Of a stretch of 64,000 nt of DNA, positions 38,039 through 46,570 are shown piece after piece (within the stretch, counting starts at the first letter, position 1; each line of letters opens with the position of its first letter). This DNA comes from Arthrobacter sp. B3I4 (GTDB taxonomy: Bacteria; Actinomycetota; Actinomycetes; Actinomycetales; Micrococcaceae). Under the pieces are notes generated by a model. That model did no database searches. It had not been told where the DNA came from and saw only the letters and a list, made by a program, of their open reading frames with translations. The position numbers and the translations under genes are program-made. The DNA is taken from NCBI RefSeq assembly GCF_030816855.1, contig NZ_JAUSYK010000001.1:434001-498000 (forward strand), read 5' to 3'.

Positions 38039-39001
38039 CTAGGAGAGCACGTCCTTGGTAGTGAACTTCGCGTAAGCAAGGGTTCCAAAGACGGCGAGGT
38101 AGCCGCCCTGCAGGAGCGCATTCGCCGCGAACGATTCCCAGACAACCGGTTGCCGCAGCAGGTCCGCGAAATCGAGCCAGCGGTGGGTAAAGAGCCACGG
38201 ATGGAGCCATTCCAGCTGGGGCAGGGCATCCGCGACCTGGGCGACGACGGCGAGCACCACGGTGGCAGCCATCGCGCCGACGGGCACGTCCGTAAGGCTC
38301 GACATAAACAGTCCGACGGCGGAGAGCCCCACGAGTGAGACGGCCAGGTAGGCAGCAATCAGCAACAGCCGCACTACGGCATCGGCAGCACCTATCGTGT
38401 CGCCGGAGAGCAAGGTGACCGGGCCCACCGGAAAGAGCGCCGCCCCGATGCCGGCGCCGACCACCGCCACTGTCAGCGGTGCAACCACGGCGAACGCGAC
38501 GGCGCCGGCGTACTTGACCGCCAAGAGCCGGCCCCGGCCCGCCGGGGCCGCCAGCAGGTAGCGAAGGGTGCCCAACCCGGCCTCGCCGGCGAGGGTGTCA
38601 CCGGCGACCACGCCGATGGTCAGGGGCAGGAACAGCGGAACCGCGACCAGCATGGCGGTTACGCCGACGAACAGTCCGTTCTGGCTGATCCGGTCCAGGA
38701 AGGCCGGTCCGCGTCCTGCCGGCACGGCGGACGAGAGCCGCACGGCGACAGCGATCAATACCGGGATGGCGGCGAGGGCCAGCAGCATGGCCCAGGTCCG
38801 TCGGCGCCGGAACAGCACGCCGAGCTCGGAGCCGAGCAGCCGCAGCCCCTGGGTCCGTGGCCGGGTCCGGCGCAACCCCGGGGCGCGCCGTGTCTGCGGA
38901 GGGGCCGCCTGCGGAACAGCAGACGGCGGATCGGCTGATTGCCGAACGGCTGATTGTTCAGGAGGCCGCGCGGTCCCGCTGGGTTCACTGGGCAACGTCA
39001 A
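38039..39001 (-). CDS. ABC-2 type transporter permease
   Basis: 320 residues with a Pro/Arg-rich N-terminal tail of about 50 residues, then six hydrophobic spans starting at RTWAMLLALAAIPVLIAVAV. The long periplasmic loop and the VGVTAMLVAVPLFLPLTIGVVAGDTLAGEAGLGTLR segment match ABC-2 exporters. Overlaps the ATPase gene by 17 bases. Together with the secreted LolA-like protein it forms a three-gene operon. Confidence 0.85.
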   Translation of the reverse strand: MTLPSEPSGTARPPEQSAVRQSADPPSAVPQAAPPQTRRAPGLRRTRPRTQGLRLLGSELGVLFRRRRTWAMLLALAAIPVLIAVAVRLSSAVPAGRGPAFLDRISQNGLFVGVTAMLVAVPLFLPLTIGVVAGDTLAGEAGLGTLRYLLAAPAGRGRLLAVKYAGAVAFAVVAPLTVAVVGAGIGAALFPVGPVTLLSGDTIGAADAVVRLLLIAAYLAVSLVGLSAVGLFMSSLTDVPVGAMAATVVLAVVAQVADALPQLEWLHPWLFTHRWLDFADLLRQPVVWESFAANALLQGGYLAVFGTLAYAKFTTKDVLS

Positions 39002-40067
39002 AACCTTCCCCTGTCAGTTCGACGAAGCGGTCCTCGAGGCTGCCCTGTTCGAGGGCGAAACCCCGGACCCGGACGCCGGCGGACACCAGTGCCGCCACGA
39101 CCTGCTCGGGAGGGGGGACGGTGACGCCGGTGCCGCCGACCGGCAGTGGCGCGTACATCACCCGGCCTGCGCCCATCCCGTCGTCCAAGCTACCGCCGGT
39201 CGAACCGCTACCGGCCGAGCTGCCCCCATTCGAGCTTTGCTCAGAGCTCCCCGAGCCCGCTCCCCCGACGCCAGCCGGAGTACCGCCGTCGAGCGTCAGG
39301 CCCAGCCCGGCAAGAACGCGGGCGGCGGCGTCGGCGTCGGGAGTCAGCAGCCGGAGCCGGGAGCGTCCCGCCTGCCGCAGCTCCGTCATGGTCCCCTGGG
39401 CCACAAGGTGGCCCGCACTCATGATCGCCGCGTGGGTGCAGATCTGTTCCACCTCCGCGAGCAGGTGGCTGGAGACGAACACGGTCGCGCCGTCGGCAGC
39501 GAGGGACCGCACCAGGTGCCGCACCTCGCGGGTTCCCTGCGGATCCAGACCATTGGTCGGCTCATCCAGCACCAGCAGCTCGCGCGGGGCGAGCAGCGCG
39601 TTCGCGATCCCCAGCCGCTGCTTCATTCCCAGCGAATAGGCCCGGACCTTCTTGTCCGCGGCGTGCGCGAGGCCCACCCGTTCCAGGGCCGTGCGCACCC
39701 GCTCATGCCGCGTCCCGGCAAGGGCATGCGGGTCAGCGGCGTCGAAGCGCAGCAGGTTCGCGGCTCCGGAAAGGAAGGGGTAGAACGCCGGGCCTTCCAC
39801 CAGGGCCCCCACCCGCGGCAACACGGAGTGAAGCTGCCGCGGCATCTCCTCGCCGAGGACGCGCACGGAGCCGCTCGAGGCGGCGGCCAGGCCCAGCAGA
39901 ATCCTGATGGTGGTCGTCTTGCCAGAGCCGTTCGGGCCCAGGAAACCAAAGACCGAACCCTTCGGCACAGCGAGGTCGACGCCGTCAACCGCCAACTGGC
40001 GGCCGAAGCGCTTGCTCAAGCCCCGGGTTTCAATGCTCAGTTCGGCCGCTGGGGCGACGGCGGTCAA
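38985..40067 (-). CDS. ABC transporter ATP-binding protein
   Basis: 360 residues. Walker A GPNGSGKTTT, signature YSLGMKQRLGIANAL, Walker B LLVLDEPTNGLDPQG, and H-loop VFVSSH. The C-terminal 80 residues contain a Gly/Ser-rich insertion (GVGGAGSGSSEQSSNGGSSAGSGSTGG), a low-complexity linker. The start overlaps the LolA-like stop by four bases. Energises the ABC-2 permease for export. Confidence 0.92.
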   Translation of the reverse strand: MTAVAPAAELSIETRGLSKRFGRQLAVDGVDLAVPKGSVFGFLGPNGSGKTTTIRILLGLAAASSGSVRVLGEEMPRQLHSVLPRVGALVEGPAFYPFLSGAANLLRFDAADPHALAGTRHERVRTALERVGLAHAADKKVRAYSLGMKQRLGIANALLAPRELLVLDEPTNGLDPQGTREVRHLVRSLAADGATVFVSSHLLAEVEQICTHAAIMSAGHLVAQGTMTELRQAGRSRLRLLTPDADAAARVLAGLGLTLDGGTPAGVGGAGSGSSEQSSNGGSSAGSGSTGGSLDDGMGAGRVMYAPLPVGGTGVTVPPPEQVVAALVSAGVRVRGFALEQGSLEDRFVELTGEGFDVAQ

Positions 40068-41254
40068 TGGCTGGTGGCTGCGGCCTGGAGCCGCTCAAGC
40101 GGCACGGATCCGGCAAAGACCCGGCCGTCGTCGAGGATCAGCACGTTGACCAGCGCCGTCGAAAGCAGCCTGCCCCCGGCTACCGGGACGGTGGCCTGGG
40201 CCAGCAGCTCCGCGGCGTTCCCGGACTTTCCAAACTGGTCAGATTGCTGGCCCTGTTGCGGGTCCGCCTTCTGGTCCGGTTTCTGGCCCGGATGGCCGGC
40301 CAAATACTTAGCCAGGGCGCCGGCCGGAAGTTCGATCACGGTCTCCCAGCCGGTTCCGCTGACCCTGGGCTGCCCGTTCTTTGCTCCGGGCCGTTCCTTG
40401 GAGCCGGGCTCCATGGCGCCGGGGGTCTTGGAATCATGCGTCTTGGAGCCGTACGCCTTGGCATCCGGAACCGGGATCTCCTTGACCACCGCACCCGCCG
40501 GCGGGCTGAACTGGAAGATTGCAGCGTCCGGCGCATCGAGCGAGAGCTTGCTGAACGCGACACGGAATGCCGGATCCGCCTGGCCGCGGGCTTTCACTTC
40601 GACGCCGAGGGGCATGCCGTTCTGGCCGTCCACCGCAATCGCCACGGACGCCAGCAGGGTGGACGCGGACTTTGGCGTGAGCACCAGCTGGTAAGCGGCA
40701 CGTCCGGCGACTTCGACGTCAGCGCCGACGGACACGTCGCTGCTCGAGTCAAGCTTGGCCAGGAGTTTTTCCGCTAGGGCGTCCGGGGCGGGCGCGGACT
40801 CCTGCCGTGACCGGTGGTGATCCGCAGCCCCGGCCGGGGGAACGGCGTGGGCGGCAGTGTTGTCCTTGGAGTTATAGAACCAGAGATCGTTGCCGTGACG
40901 GACGACGTCGCGCTCCGCGAGCCGGTCCAGGACCTGCACCCGGGCGTTGTCCGGGCCGTCGCGGTAGACCCGGGCGGTGTGCGGGCCAGTCAACAGCTCC
41001 AGCCAGGCGGTGTCCCCTGCCCCGGCACCAGGACCGGTCTGCGGAAGTGCGGGCAGGCCCAGGCTGGAGGACTGGTCCACCGTCCCGGAAAAGGACGTGA
41101 CATGGTGCTGGGCAATCAGCGCCAGCACCTGCTCGGGCGACTTGGACGGCAGCGGGTCGCCCGCGCTGGCCGGGACCGATCCAGCGAGGACCCCGGCGGC
41201 GATCACGGCGGGAACGACGGCGGCCGGCAACCAGCGCAGCCAGGTGCGGCTCAT
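40064..41254 (-). CDS. Secreted LolA-like lipoprotein-carrier-fold protein
   Basis: 396 residues. ATG 41254 gives a signal peptide (RTWLRWLPAAVVPAVIAAGVLAG) cleaved after ASA; GGAG lies 12 bases upstream, and an upstream ATG lacks a site. The mature part has the LolA/LolB half-barrel pattern (HHVTSFSGTVDQSSSLG, RVYRDGPDNARVQVLDRLAERDVVRHGNDLWFYNS). Residues 270-300 and 330-350 are Lys/Gln/Pro-rich low-complexity insertions. Its partner is an ABC exporter, so it may bind a lipid or sense surface state; a role is not established. Confidence 0.78.
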   Translation of the reverse strand: MSRTWLRWLPAAVVPAVIAAGVLAGSVPASAGDPLPSKSPEQVLALIAQHHVTSFSGTVDQSSSLGLPALPQTGPGAGAGDTAWLELLTGPHTARVYRDGPDNARVQVLDRLAERDVVRHGNDLWFYNSKDNTAAHAVPPAGAADHHRSRQESAPAPDALAEKLLAKLDSSSDVSVGADVEVAGRAAYQLVLTPKSASTLLASVAIAVDGQNGMPLGVEVKARGQADPAFRVAFSKLSLDAPDAAIFQFSPPAGAVVKEIPVPDAKAYGSKTHDSKTPGAMEPGSKERPGAKNGQPRVSGTGWETVIELPAGALAKYLAGHPGQKPDQKADPQQGQQSDQFGKSGNAAELLAQATVPVAGGRLLSTALVNVLILDDGRVFAGSVPLERLQAAATSH

Positions 41255-41389
41255 GATAAACGCGCTCCAACATTGCAGCTCATGAATCAACTTTACGCCT
41301 CCAGCCGGGAGCCATCACGCGCACAGTTGATATTGATGCCGCGGGCTTAGCGGTGCTACGAGTCGCTGCGGTAATCCTCGACCGCGCGG

Positions 41390-42127
41390 CTAGGTGAGCA
41401 CGTTGAGTGTCAGCTCGGCCGCGCCGAGCGACAGCGCGAGTATCGATGTTCCAACACCGGCAACGAGCAGCAGCCCCGGGTGGGCAAGCCCCACCACGAC
41501 CCGCCTGAGCCGTGGCCTCCTCCGGAGGAACTTTTTGGGAATTCGCTCCGGTGCGGGGTCCTGTTTCCAGCCGCGGAGACGCCGCAGGAACCATGCGCAG
41601 CGGATAATGAAAGCCAGCCAGAGCAAGGACACCACCAAGGGGACCGCGGCCAGCATGAGGTTGAACCCCAGAGCAGTCACCTCCCGCTCTGACGTGCCGA
41701 CGAGGGACTGGACGGTGGTCGAAATCGAGGCGCTCATGACCACCGAGACCCCCCAAACGAGGAACGCCGCCGTGAGAGCGAGGAATCGGACGAAAAAATG
41801 GCCGAGCACCGAGTCCTTGCGCCGGGTGAGGTGCCGGCGCGGTGTGGCCTGCAGCAGGGCGATGGTCGCCAGCACGGTTGGCAGCGCCGCCATTCCGACC
41901 ATCACGTACCAGAACCAGCCCGCGAAGTCGAAAACGTCGTCGGCGACGATCAGGGCCGCCCAGAAGCCCGTCCACACCCAGCCGGCGGTGAGCGGCCGGC
42001 TGACGAGCCAGGCGGGCAGCCAGGGATCGTCGACGGCGGGCGCCTCCGGTTGGGGCACCGCGGGTTGGTCCGCCGCCGGGACGGCTGCGTTCGGCACGGG
42101 CTCAGAAGCGCCCGCCATGTCGGTCAT
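41390..42127 (-). CDS. Hypothetical multi-span membrane protein
   Basis: 245 residues. A Pro/Ala-rich cytosolic leader of about 45 residues precedes four or five hydrophobic spans, including WFWYVMVGMAALPTVLATIALL and FLVWGVSVVMSASI. A basic loop (RRLRGWKQDPAPERIPKKFLRRRPRLRR) separates the last two. No motif recognised. ATG 42127 was chosen as the start of the protein-like part; the frame stays open upstream. Confidence 0.6.
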   Translation of the reverse strand: MTDMAGASEPVPNAAVPAADQPAVPQPEAPAVDDPWLPAWLVSRPLTAGWVWTGFWAALIVADDVFDFAGWFWYVMVGMAALPTVLATIALLQATPRRHLTRRKDSVLGHFFVRFLALTAAFLVWGVSVVMSASISTTVQSLVGTSEREVTALGFNLMLAAVPLVVSLLWLAFIIRCAWFLRRLRGWKQDPAPERIPKKFLRRRPRLRRVVVGLAHPGLLLVAGVGTSILALSLGAAELTLNVLT

Positions 42128-42212
42128 GAGCCCACTGTAGCTAGGCGCCCAGCTGCCCTCCATCCCCGACTGCGTCAAAGGTGGCCAGCGGCGGGCCGGC
42201 TTAGCAGGGGTG

Positions 42213-43250
42213 CTAGGAGTCGCCGAGCATGGCACCGAAGCGCGGCCGGTCGGCCAGACGGGGATCCTCCCGGTCTGGAACCACCATCACGGGACCCTTG
42301 GCGTGGTGCAGGATGCCGTCCGAGGTGGACCCGAGCAACATTCCAGCGAAGCCGCCCCTGCCACGGGTCCCCACCACGACCAGCTCCACGTGCCGGGTCG
42401 CGTCTACCAGGATGTCCACCGGGGAGCCGTCAACCAGCTGCGTTTCGATCTGGAGCCGGGGAAAGTGGCTCTTGAGCCACTCTACTCCGGCGTCGAGCTG
42501 GACGCGGATGTCGGCGAAAAGTGCCTCGCGATCCATCGGGGCGGGTACCCAGGCGAGGGAGCCGCTGTACTGCGGCACCGCACAGACCAAGCGCAGCGGC
42601 GCGGAGAGGCGCTCTGCCTGGGCGGCGGCTTCGAGGACCGCCACCCGCGCCTGTTCGGACCCGTCGACGCCCGCCACCACGACGTTCTCGATCGGCTGGT
42701 GCCCGGACTTCTCCCGTTCAGCCATGACGCGCTTGTCATCCGTGGTCTCGCCCAGCCGGTCGCCGCAGATCAGCGGCACCGTCACCGTCGGGCATTTTGC
42801 GTGCGCGGGAAGGGCGCTGCTGACAGAGCCGAGGAGCCGGCCTACGAAGCCGCCCCGCCCGCGGGTTCCGAAGACCAGCAGCTCGGCGGTTTCGGTCATC
42901 TCCAGCAACACCCCGGAGGCGTCACCGTTCTCTACCGACGCGTCGACGTCGATGTTGTAGCGGGCCACCTTGTCGATTGCCTGCTTCAGGATGGCTTCCG
43001 CACCCTCGCGGATCACCGAGTCGTCAACCGTCGCATATCCGCCATCGAGGCCGGACGCAGCAAAGACCGGGACCGAGTAGGCAGTCACGATGTGCAGCGG
43101 GCGCTGGCGGCGCTCCGCTTCCCGGGCGGCCCAGACCAGGGCACAGTGGCTGTGTTCCGAGCCGTCCACGCCGACGACGATCCCCCGAGAAGCGGAGCGC
43201 TCGCCGGCGGCGTCCCCCACCTGGTCCGGCTGCGCCTGCTCTTCGGCCAT
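42213..43250 (-). CDS. Tandem universal stress protein
   Basis: 345 residues with two USP domains (about 20-165 and 180-335). Both have the VGVDGSE / VAGVDGSE start and the ATP-binding end GTRGRGGFVGRLLGSVSS and GTRGRGGFAGMLLGSTSD. The ATP-binding type acts in stationary phase, hypoxia or oxidative stress. The start is ATG within a leader rich in Gln/Asp. Monocistronic and divergent from the Rossmann-protein gene. Confidence 0.92.
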   Translation of the reverse strand: MAEEQAQPDQVGDAAGERSASRGIVVGVDGSEHSHCALVWAAREAERRQRPLHIVTAYSVPVFAASGLDGGYATVDDSVIREGAEAILKQAIDKVARYNIDVDASVENGDASGVLLEMTETAELLVFGTRGRGGFVGRLLGSVSSALPAHAKCPTVTVPLICGDRLGETTDDKRVMAEREKSGHQPIENVVVAGVDGSEQARVAVLEAAAQAERLSAPLRLVCAVPQYSGSLAWVPAPMDREALFADIRVQLDAGVEWLKSHFPRLQIETQLVDGSPVDILVDATRHVELVVVGTRGRGGFAGMLLGSTSDGILHHAKGPVMVVPDREDPRLADRPRFGAMLGDS

Positions 43251-43491
43251 GGGGTCCGCCTCCTCGCGTTACGTGGCTGTCTTGCGGCTATTCTGCCAGA
43301 AGTACTGGCCGGTAGCTTGCAGCCCGGAAAGGCCTGTTCACGGCCGGCAAATTTGGGTATGGTCTGAGGCATTGCTGAACCGAGACTCGTCTTTCAGATC
43401 GCCCGCTCCCTTTGGGGAGCGCGTCGGAGACGGATCACGGAAAGCCCCGGGCACCGGCCCGGAACCGCACGATTCGAGGAAGGACCCTGCA

Positions 43492-44169
43492 GTGTCGAGC
43501 ATGCCTGTGAGCGGCGGAATCGAACGGACCAGCACCGTGGTCATCGGTACGGGCCTGTCCGGGCTGGCGGTGGCGAGCGAACTGCGGCGCCGGGGGGTCA
43601 GCGCCATCGTGGTGGACGGACTGGATCTGCTCGGGTCCGGGAACCCGGCCAACACCTCCTCGCTGCAGCGGTGCGACGCGGCGGACGCAGGCACCTTGCG
43701 GGAACGCAACGAGATTTTGCGGCACCTGCGAAACTACGCCGCCAGCCACGAACTCGACATCCGCAACAATGTCAGGGCCCTGCGCCTGGATCACCTTGAC
43801 GCGGATTACCCGGCGGACGGCGGCCCGGACTCCGGCGAGGCGCCCGGCCATACCCAGGGGGGCCAGACCCAGCAGTGGGCCGTCATCACGCCCGGCGGTA
43901 TCCTGTACGCCGACCATCTGGTCCTAACCCGCTGCGCCCACAGCCAGTTGCGTCGCATGCTGGCCGACCTCGGGGTGGCTGCCGGCCAGAACCTGATGGC
44001 TGCGATGCATGCGCTCGGGATGTATCTCGTGGGCGTCGGTGAGCTCATCACGCCCACGCCGAAGGAAGTTCTGCGTCAGGCCAAGCTGGTGGGCCAGGCG
44101 ATCTCCGCCAAGGTCAACCCGGGCGGCATGCCTGCGCTGCTGCCCGGCGGGCTGGCGCTGCCCGCCTAG
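43492..44169 (+). CDS. Short FAD/NAD(P)-binding Rossmann protein
   Basis: 225 residues. The dinucleotide motif is VVIGTGLSGLAVASELRRRGVSAIVVDG (GxGxxG plus acidic end), as in flavin monooxygenases and pyridine nucleotide-disulfide reductases. Only one Rossmann unit is present, with a helical tail; most relatives are larger. GTG 43492 follows GAGGAAGG with good spacing; ATG 43501 is an alternative. No partner gene is adjacent. Oxidoreductase by fold only. Confidence 0.7.
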   Translation: MSSMPVSGGIERTSTVVIGTGLSGLAVASELRRRGVSAIVVDGLDLLGSGNPANTSSLQRCDAADAGTLRERNEILRHLRNYAASHELDIRNNVRALRLDHLDADYPADGGPDSGEAPGHTQGGQTQQWAVITPGGILYADHLVLTRCAHSQLRRMLADLGVAAGQNLMAAMHALGMYLVGVGELITPTPKEVLRQAKLVGQAISAKVNPGGMPALLPGGLALPA

Positions 44170-44184
44170 GTTTCAGCTCCGCAG

Positions 44185-44202
44185 GCGGCCCGGTCGGGCC
44201 GC
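44185..44202. terminator. GC hairpin between convergent genes
   Basis: GCGGCCCG and CGGGCCGC pair around GT, between two convergent genes. There is no T-tract, so termination is only probable. Confidence 0.4.
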
Positions 44203-44203
44203 G

Positions 44204-44848
44204 TCAGGGGGCGCTGTCGCCGTCGCCGGCGTCGAGGCGCCGCTTCGCCACCAGTGCCAGCGCCACCAGGATACCGACGGCCACCGCAACGAAGATCACG
44301 ATGCTCCACGGGAACGGCTGGGAGGCATCGGCCACCGGCGAGGGAGCCGTTGTTGTGCCCGGTGCGGCGGTACCCATGGTCGGCACGGTCGCCGACGCGG
44401 CGCCGGACGCCGGCGCTGCTGCCGCCGGGGAACCCGTACCCGCCGTCGAACTGGCGCCCGCCGTCGCGGTGAAGCTGAAGGTGCCTTCGATCGGGTGCCC
44501 GTCAGAGCTTGCCAGCCGCCACTGAACGGTGAAGAGGCCGGCCGGCGCGCCTGCCTTGAGCCGCTGTGAGGCCACGTTGTCAAGGATCTGCACCGCACCG
44601 TCGGCCCAGTTCGTGCCGGCGGCGTCGCTGACCTTGATCTGCGAGCCCAGGGCCAGCGGGCGGTTGGTAAGGGTGAGGGAGACCGTCTCCGGCACGGCCG
44701 GCACGGTCGCACCGTTCGAGGGGCTGGTGGACTCGACGGCGTCGTGGGCGGACGCCGGCCCCGCGCCCGCGAGCGGAACGCCCAGCAGAACGGCAGCCAG
44801 CAGAATCAGGCCCAGCAGGGCGCCCGGAAGTCGTTGAACAAAACGCAT
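44204..44848 (-). CDS. CopC-domain copper-resistance-like protein
   Basis: 214 residues. A signal peptide ends at ASA; the mature protein starts HDAVEST, where the N-terminal His is a CopC copper ligand. The beta-sandwich includes VSLTLTNRPLALGSQIKVSD and SSDGHPIEGTFSFTA with the second His. A long Ala/Ser/Thr/Pro linker and one C-terminal membrane span (FPWSIVIFVAVAVGILVALAL) tether it outside the membrane. No CopD partner is fused or adjacent. Confidence 0.88.
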   Translation of the reverse strand: MRFVQRLPGALLGLILLAAVLLGVPLAGAGPASAHDAVESTSPSNGATVPAVPETVSLTLTNRPLALGSQIKVSDAAGTNWADGAVQILDNVASQRLKAGAPAGLFTVQWRLASSDGHPIEGTFSFTATAGASSTAGTGSPAAAAPASGAASATVPTMGTAAPGTTTAPSPVADASQPFPWSIVIFVAVAVGILVALALVAKRRLDAGDGDSAP

Positions 44849-44961
44849 GGGTGGCCCGCTCCTAAGTGTTGCCTTCCTTACAGACTAGGCGAGTTTGGCG
44901 GGTGGGCGCCGTCACTGCTAATAGGATTTAGCTAACACCCCCATTCCCTCCCGGAGGACCA

Positions 44962-46404
44962 ATGCTTAAGCAGGGCTCTGCACTCGATCGGTATTTCAAG
45001 ATTTCCGAGCGGGGGTCGAACGTTTCCCGTGAGGTCCGCGGCGGGTTCGCCACCTTCTTCGCCATGAGCTACATCGTGGTGCTGAACCCCTTGATCCTCT
45101 CCGGCCAAGACTCGTCCGGCGGAACGCTCGGCTTCCCCGCCGTCGCCGCCGTCACCGCCTTCGCTGCCGGCATTCTGACCATCCTGATGGGCGCGTGGGC
45201 CAAGCACCCCTTCGCTCTGGCGACGGGACTGGGCGTCAACGCCTTCGTGGCCGTCACCGTCGCCACCAATCCCGGACTGACCTGGCCGGACATGATGGGC
45301 CTAGTGGTCCTCTCCGGCGTGACCATGCTGATCCTGGTGCTCACCGGCTTCCGCACCGCCGTATTCAGGGCAGTCCCCGAAGGCCTGAAAACCGCCATCG
45401 TGGTCGGCATCGGCTTGTTCATCGCCTTGATCGGCCTGGTCAACGCCGGCTTCGTGCGCCGCATCCCTGACGTCGCGGGCACCACCGTCCCGGTCGGCCT
45501 CGGCTTCGACGGCAAACTCCTGGGCTGGCCCACGCTGGTGTTTGTGGTCGGCCTGATCCTCACCATTGCCCTGGTAGTCCGCAAGGTCAAGGGCGCGATC
45601 CTGATCGGCATCATCACCTCCACGGTCCTGTCCGTGATCCTGGAATTCACCCTCCACATCGGCCCGAGCTTCGACGGCAAGAACTTCAACCCGCAGGGCT
45701 GGTCCCTGGTAGCGCCCAAGTTCACCGAATGGGCCGCCCCGGACCTGTCCCTGATCGGCAAGGCCAACCCGTTCGGCGCGTTTGAGCACCTCGGCTTCGT
45801 GGCTGCGACCCTGCTGGCCTTCGTCATTCTGCTGAGCATCTTCTTCGACGCCATGGGCACCATGGTGGGCCTGGCCACCGAGGCAGGCACCATCGACAAA
45901 GAGGGCAACATTCCCAACGTGGACCGCGTGCTGCAGATCGACGCCCTCGGCGCGATCGTCGGCGGCGGCGCGTCCGTCTCCTCCAACCAGATCTACGTGG
46001 AGTCCGGCGCCGGCATCGGCGAAGGCGCCCGCACCGGCCTTGCCTCGATCGTCACCGGCCTGCTGTTCCTGGTCGCCATGTTCTTCACTCCGCTGATCAA
46101 CCTGGTGCCGTTCGAGGCCGTCGCCCCGGCGCTCGTCGTCGTCGGCTTCATGATGGTGTCCCAGGTCGGCAAGATCGACTGGCAGGACTGGGGCATCGCG
46201 ATCCCGGCGTTCCTGACCTTCACCCTGATGCCGTTCACCTACTCGATCGCCAACGGTTTGGGCGCCGGCTTCATCTCCTTCGTGCTGATCCGGCTCTTCC
46301 AGGGCCGCGCCCGGGAAGTGCACCCGCTGATGTGGGCGGTGGCCGCCGCGTTCCTGCTGTTCTTCGGCATCGGCCCGATCGAAGCCGCACTGGGCATCCA
46401 CTAG
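44962..46404 (+). CDS. NCS2-family purine permease (AzgA-like)
   Basis: 480 residues with about 12-14 spans. Family signatures are FATFFAMSYIVVLNPLIL at the start, ATGLGVNAFVAV, and DAMGTMVGLATEAG. Matches the guanine/hypoxanthine/adenine (AzgA/PbuG) branch. CCCGGAGG precedes the ATG. Proton-coupled purine uptake at the plasma membrane. The 113-base leader shows no purine riboswitch core. Confidence 0.9.
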   Translation: MLKQGSALDRYFKISERGSNVSREVRGGFATFFAMSYIVVLNPLILSGQDSSGGTLGFPAVAAVTAFAAGILTILMGAWAKHPFALATGLGVNAFVAVTVATNPGLTWPDMMGLVVLSGVTMLILVLTGFRTAVFRAVPEGLKTAIVVGIGLFIALIGLVNAGFVRRIPDVAGTTVPVGLGFDGKLLGWPTLVFVVGLILTIALVVRKVKGAILIGIITSTVLSVILEFTLHIGPSFDGKNFNPQGWSLVAPKFTEWAAPDLSLIGKANPFGAFEHLGFVAATLLAFVILLSIFFDAMGTMVGLATEAGTIDKEGNIPNVDRVLQIDALGAIVGGGASVSSNQIYVESGAGIGEGARTGLASIVTGLLFLVAMFFTPLINLVPFEAVAPALVVVGFMMVSQVGKIDWQDWGIAIPAFLTFTLMPFTYSIANGLGAGFISFVLIRLFQGRAREVHPLMWAVAAAFLLFFGIGPIEAALGIH

Positions 46405-46422
46405 TCCTCCCGCTCCCCCGCC

Positions 46423-46485
46423 CGCCGAGTTGGCATTTCGCGGCAGTGTTTCTCGCAGACATTGCCGCGACGTGCCAACTCGGCG
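46423..46485. repeat. Two-tier 63-bp intergenic palindrome
   Basis: Outer arms CGCCGAGTTGGCA / TGCCAACTCGGCG are perfect, inner arms CGCGGCA / TGCCGCG are perfect, then TGT/ACA around a 9-base loop. Intervals are symmetric on both sides. It lies just after the purine permease and may stop its transcript, though no T-tract follows. The layout resembles the element at 17765-17816, including CGCGGC inner arms. Confidence 0.7.
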
Positions 46486-46500
46486 GCGTTTAAGCGCTGG

Positions 46501-46516
46501 TTCCGGGATTTCGGAC
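46501..46516. promoter_or_regulatory. Candidate HutR operator upstream of hutG
   Basis: Read on the minus strand it is GTCCGAAATCCCGGAA, which matches GTCCGGNATNCC, the core shared by three sites around hutU and hutR, at all but one fixed position. It lies 55 bases before hutG. Confidence 0.6.
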
Positions 46517-46570
46517 ACGGCGACGGCGGCGCTGCTGGATTTCCGGCCAGGGCTGCGGTGAGCTAGGGGC

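Noticed and set aside
44849..44961. Purine riboswitch before the purine permease
   Set aside because: The leader is short and lacks the conserved purine-aptamer core and paired loops.
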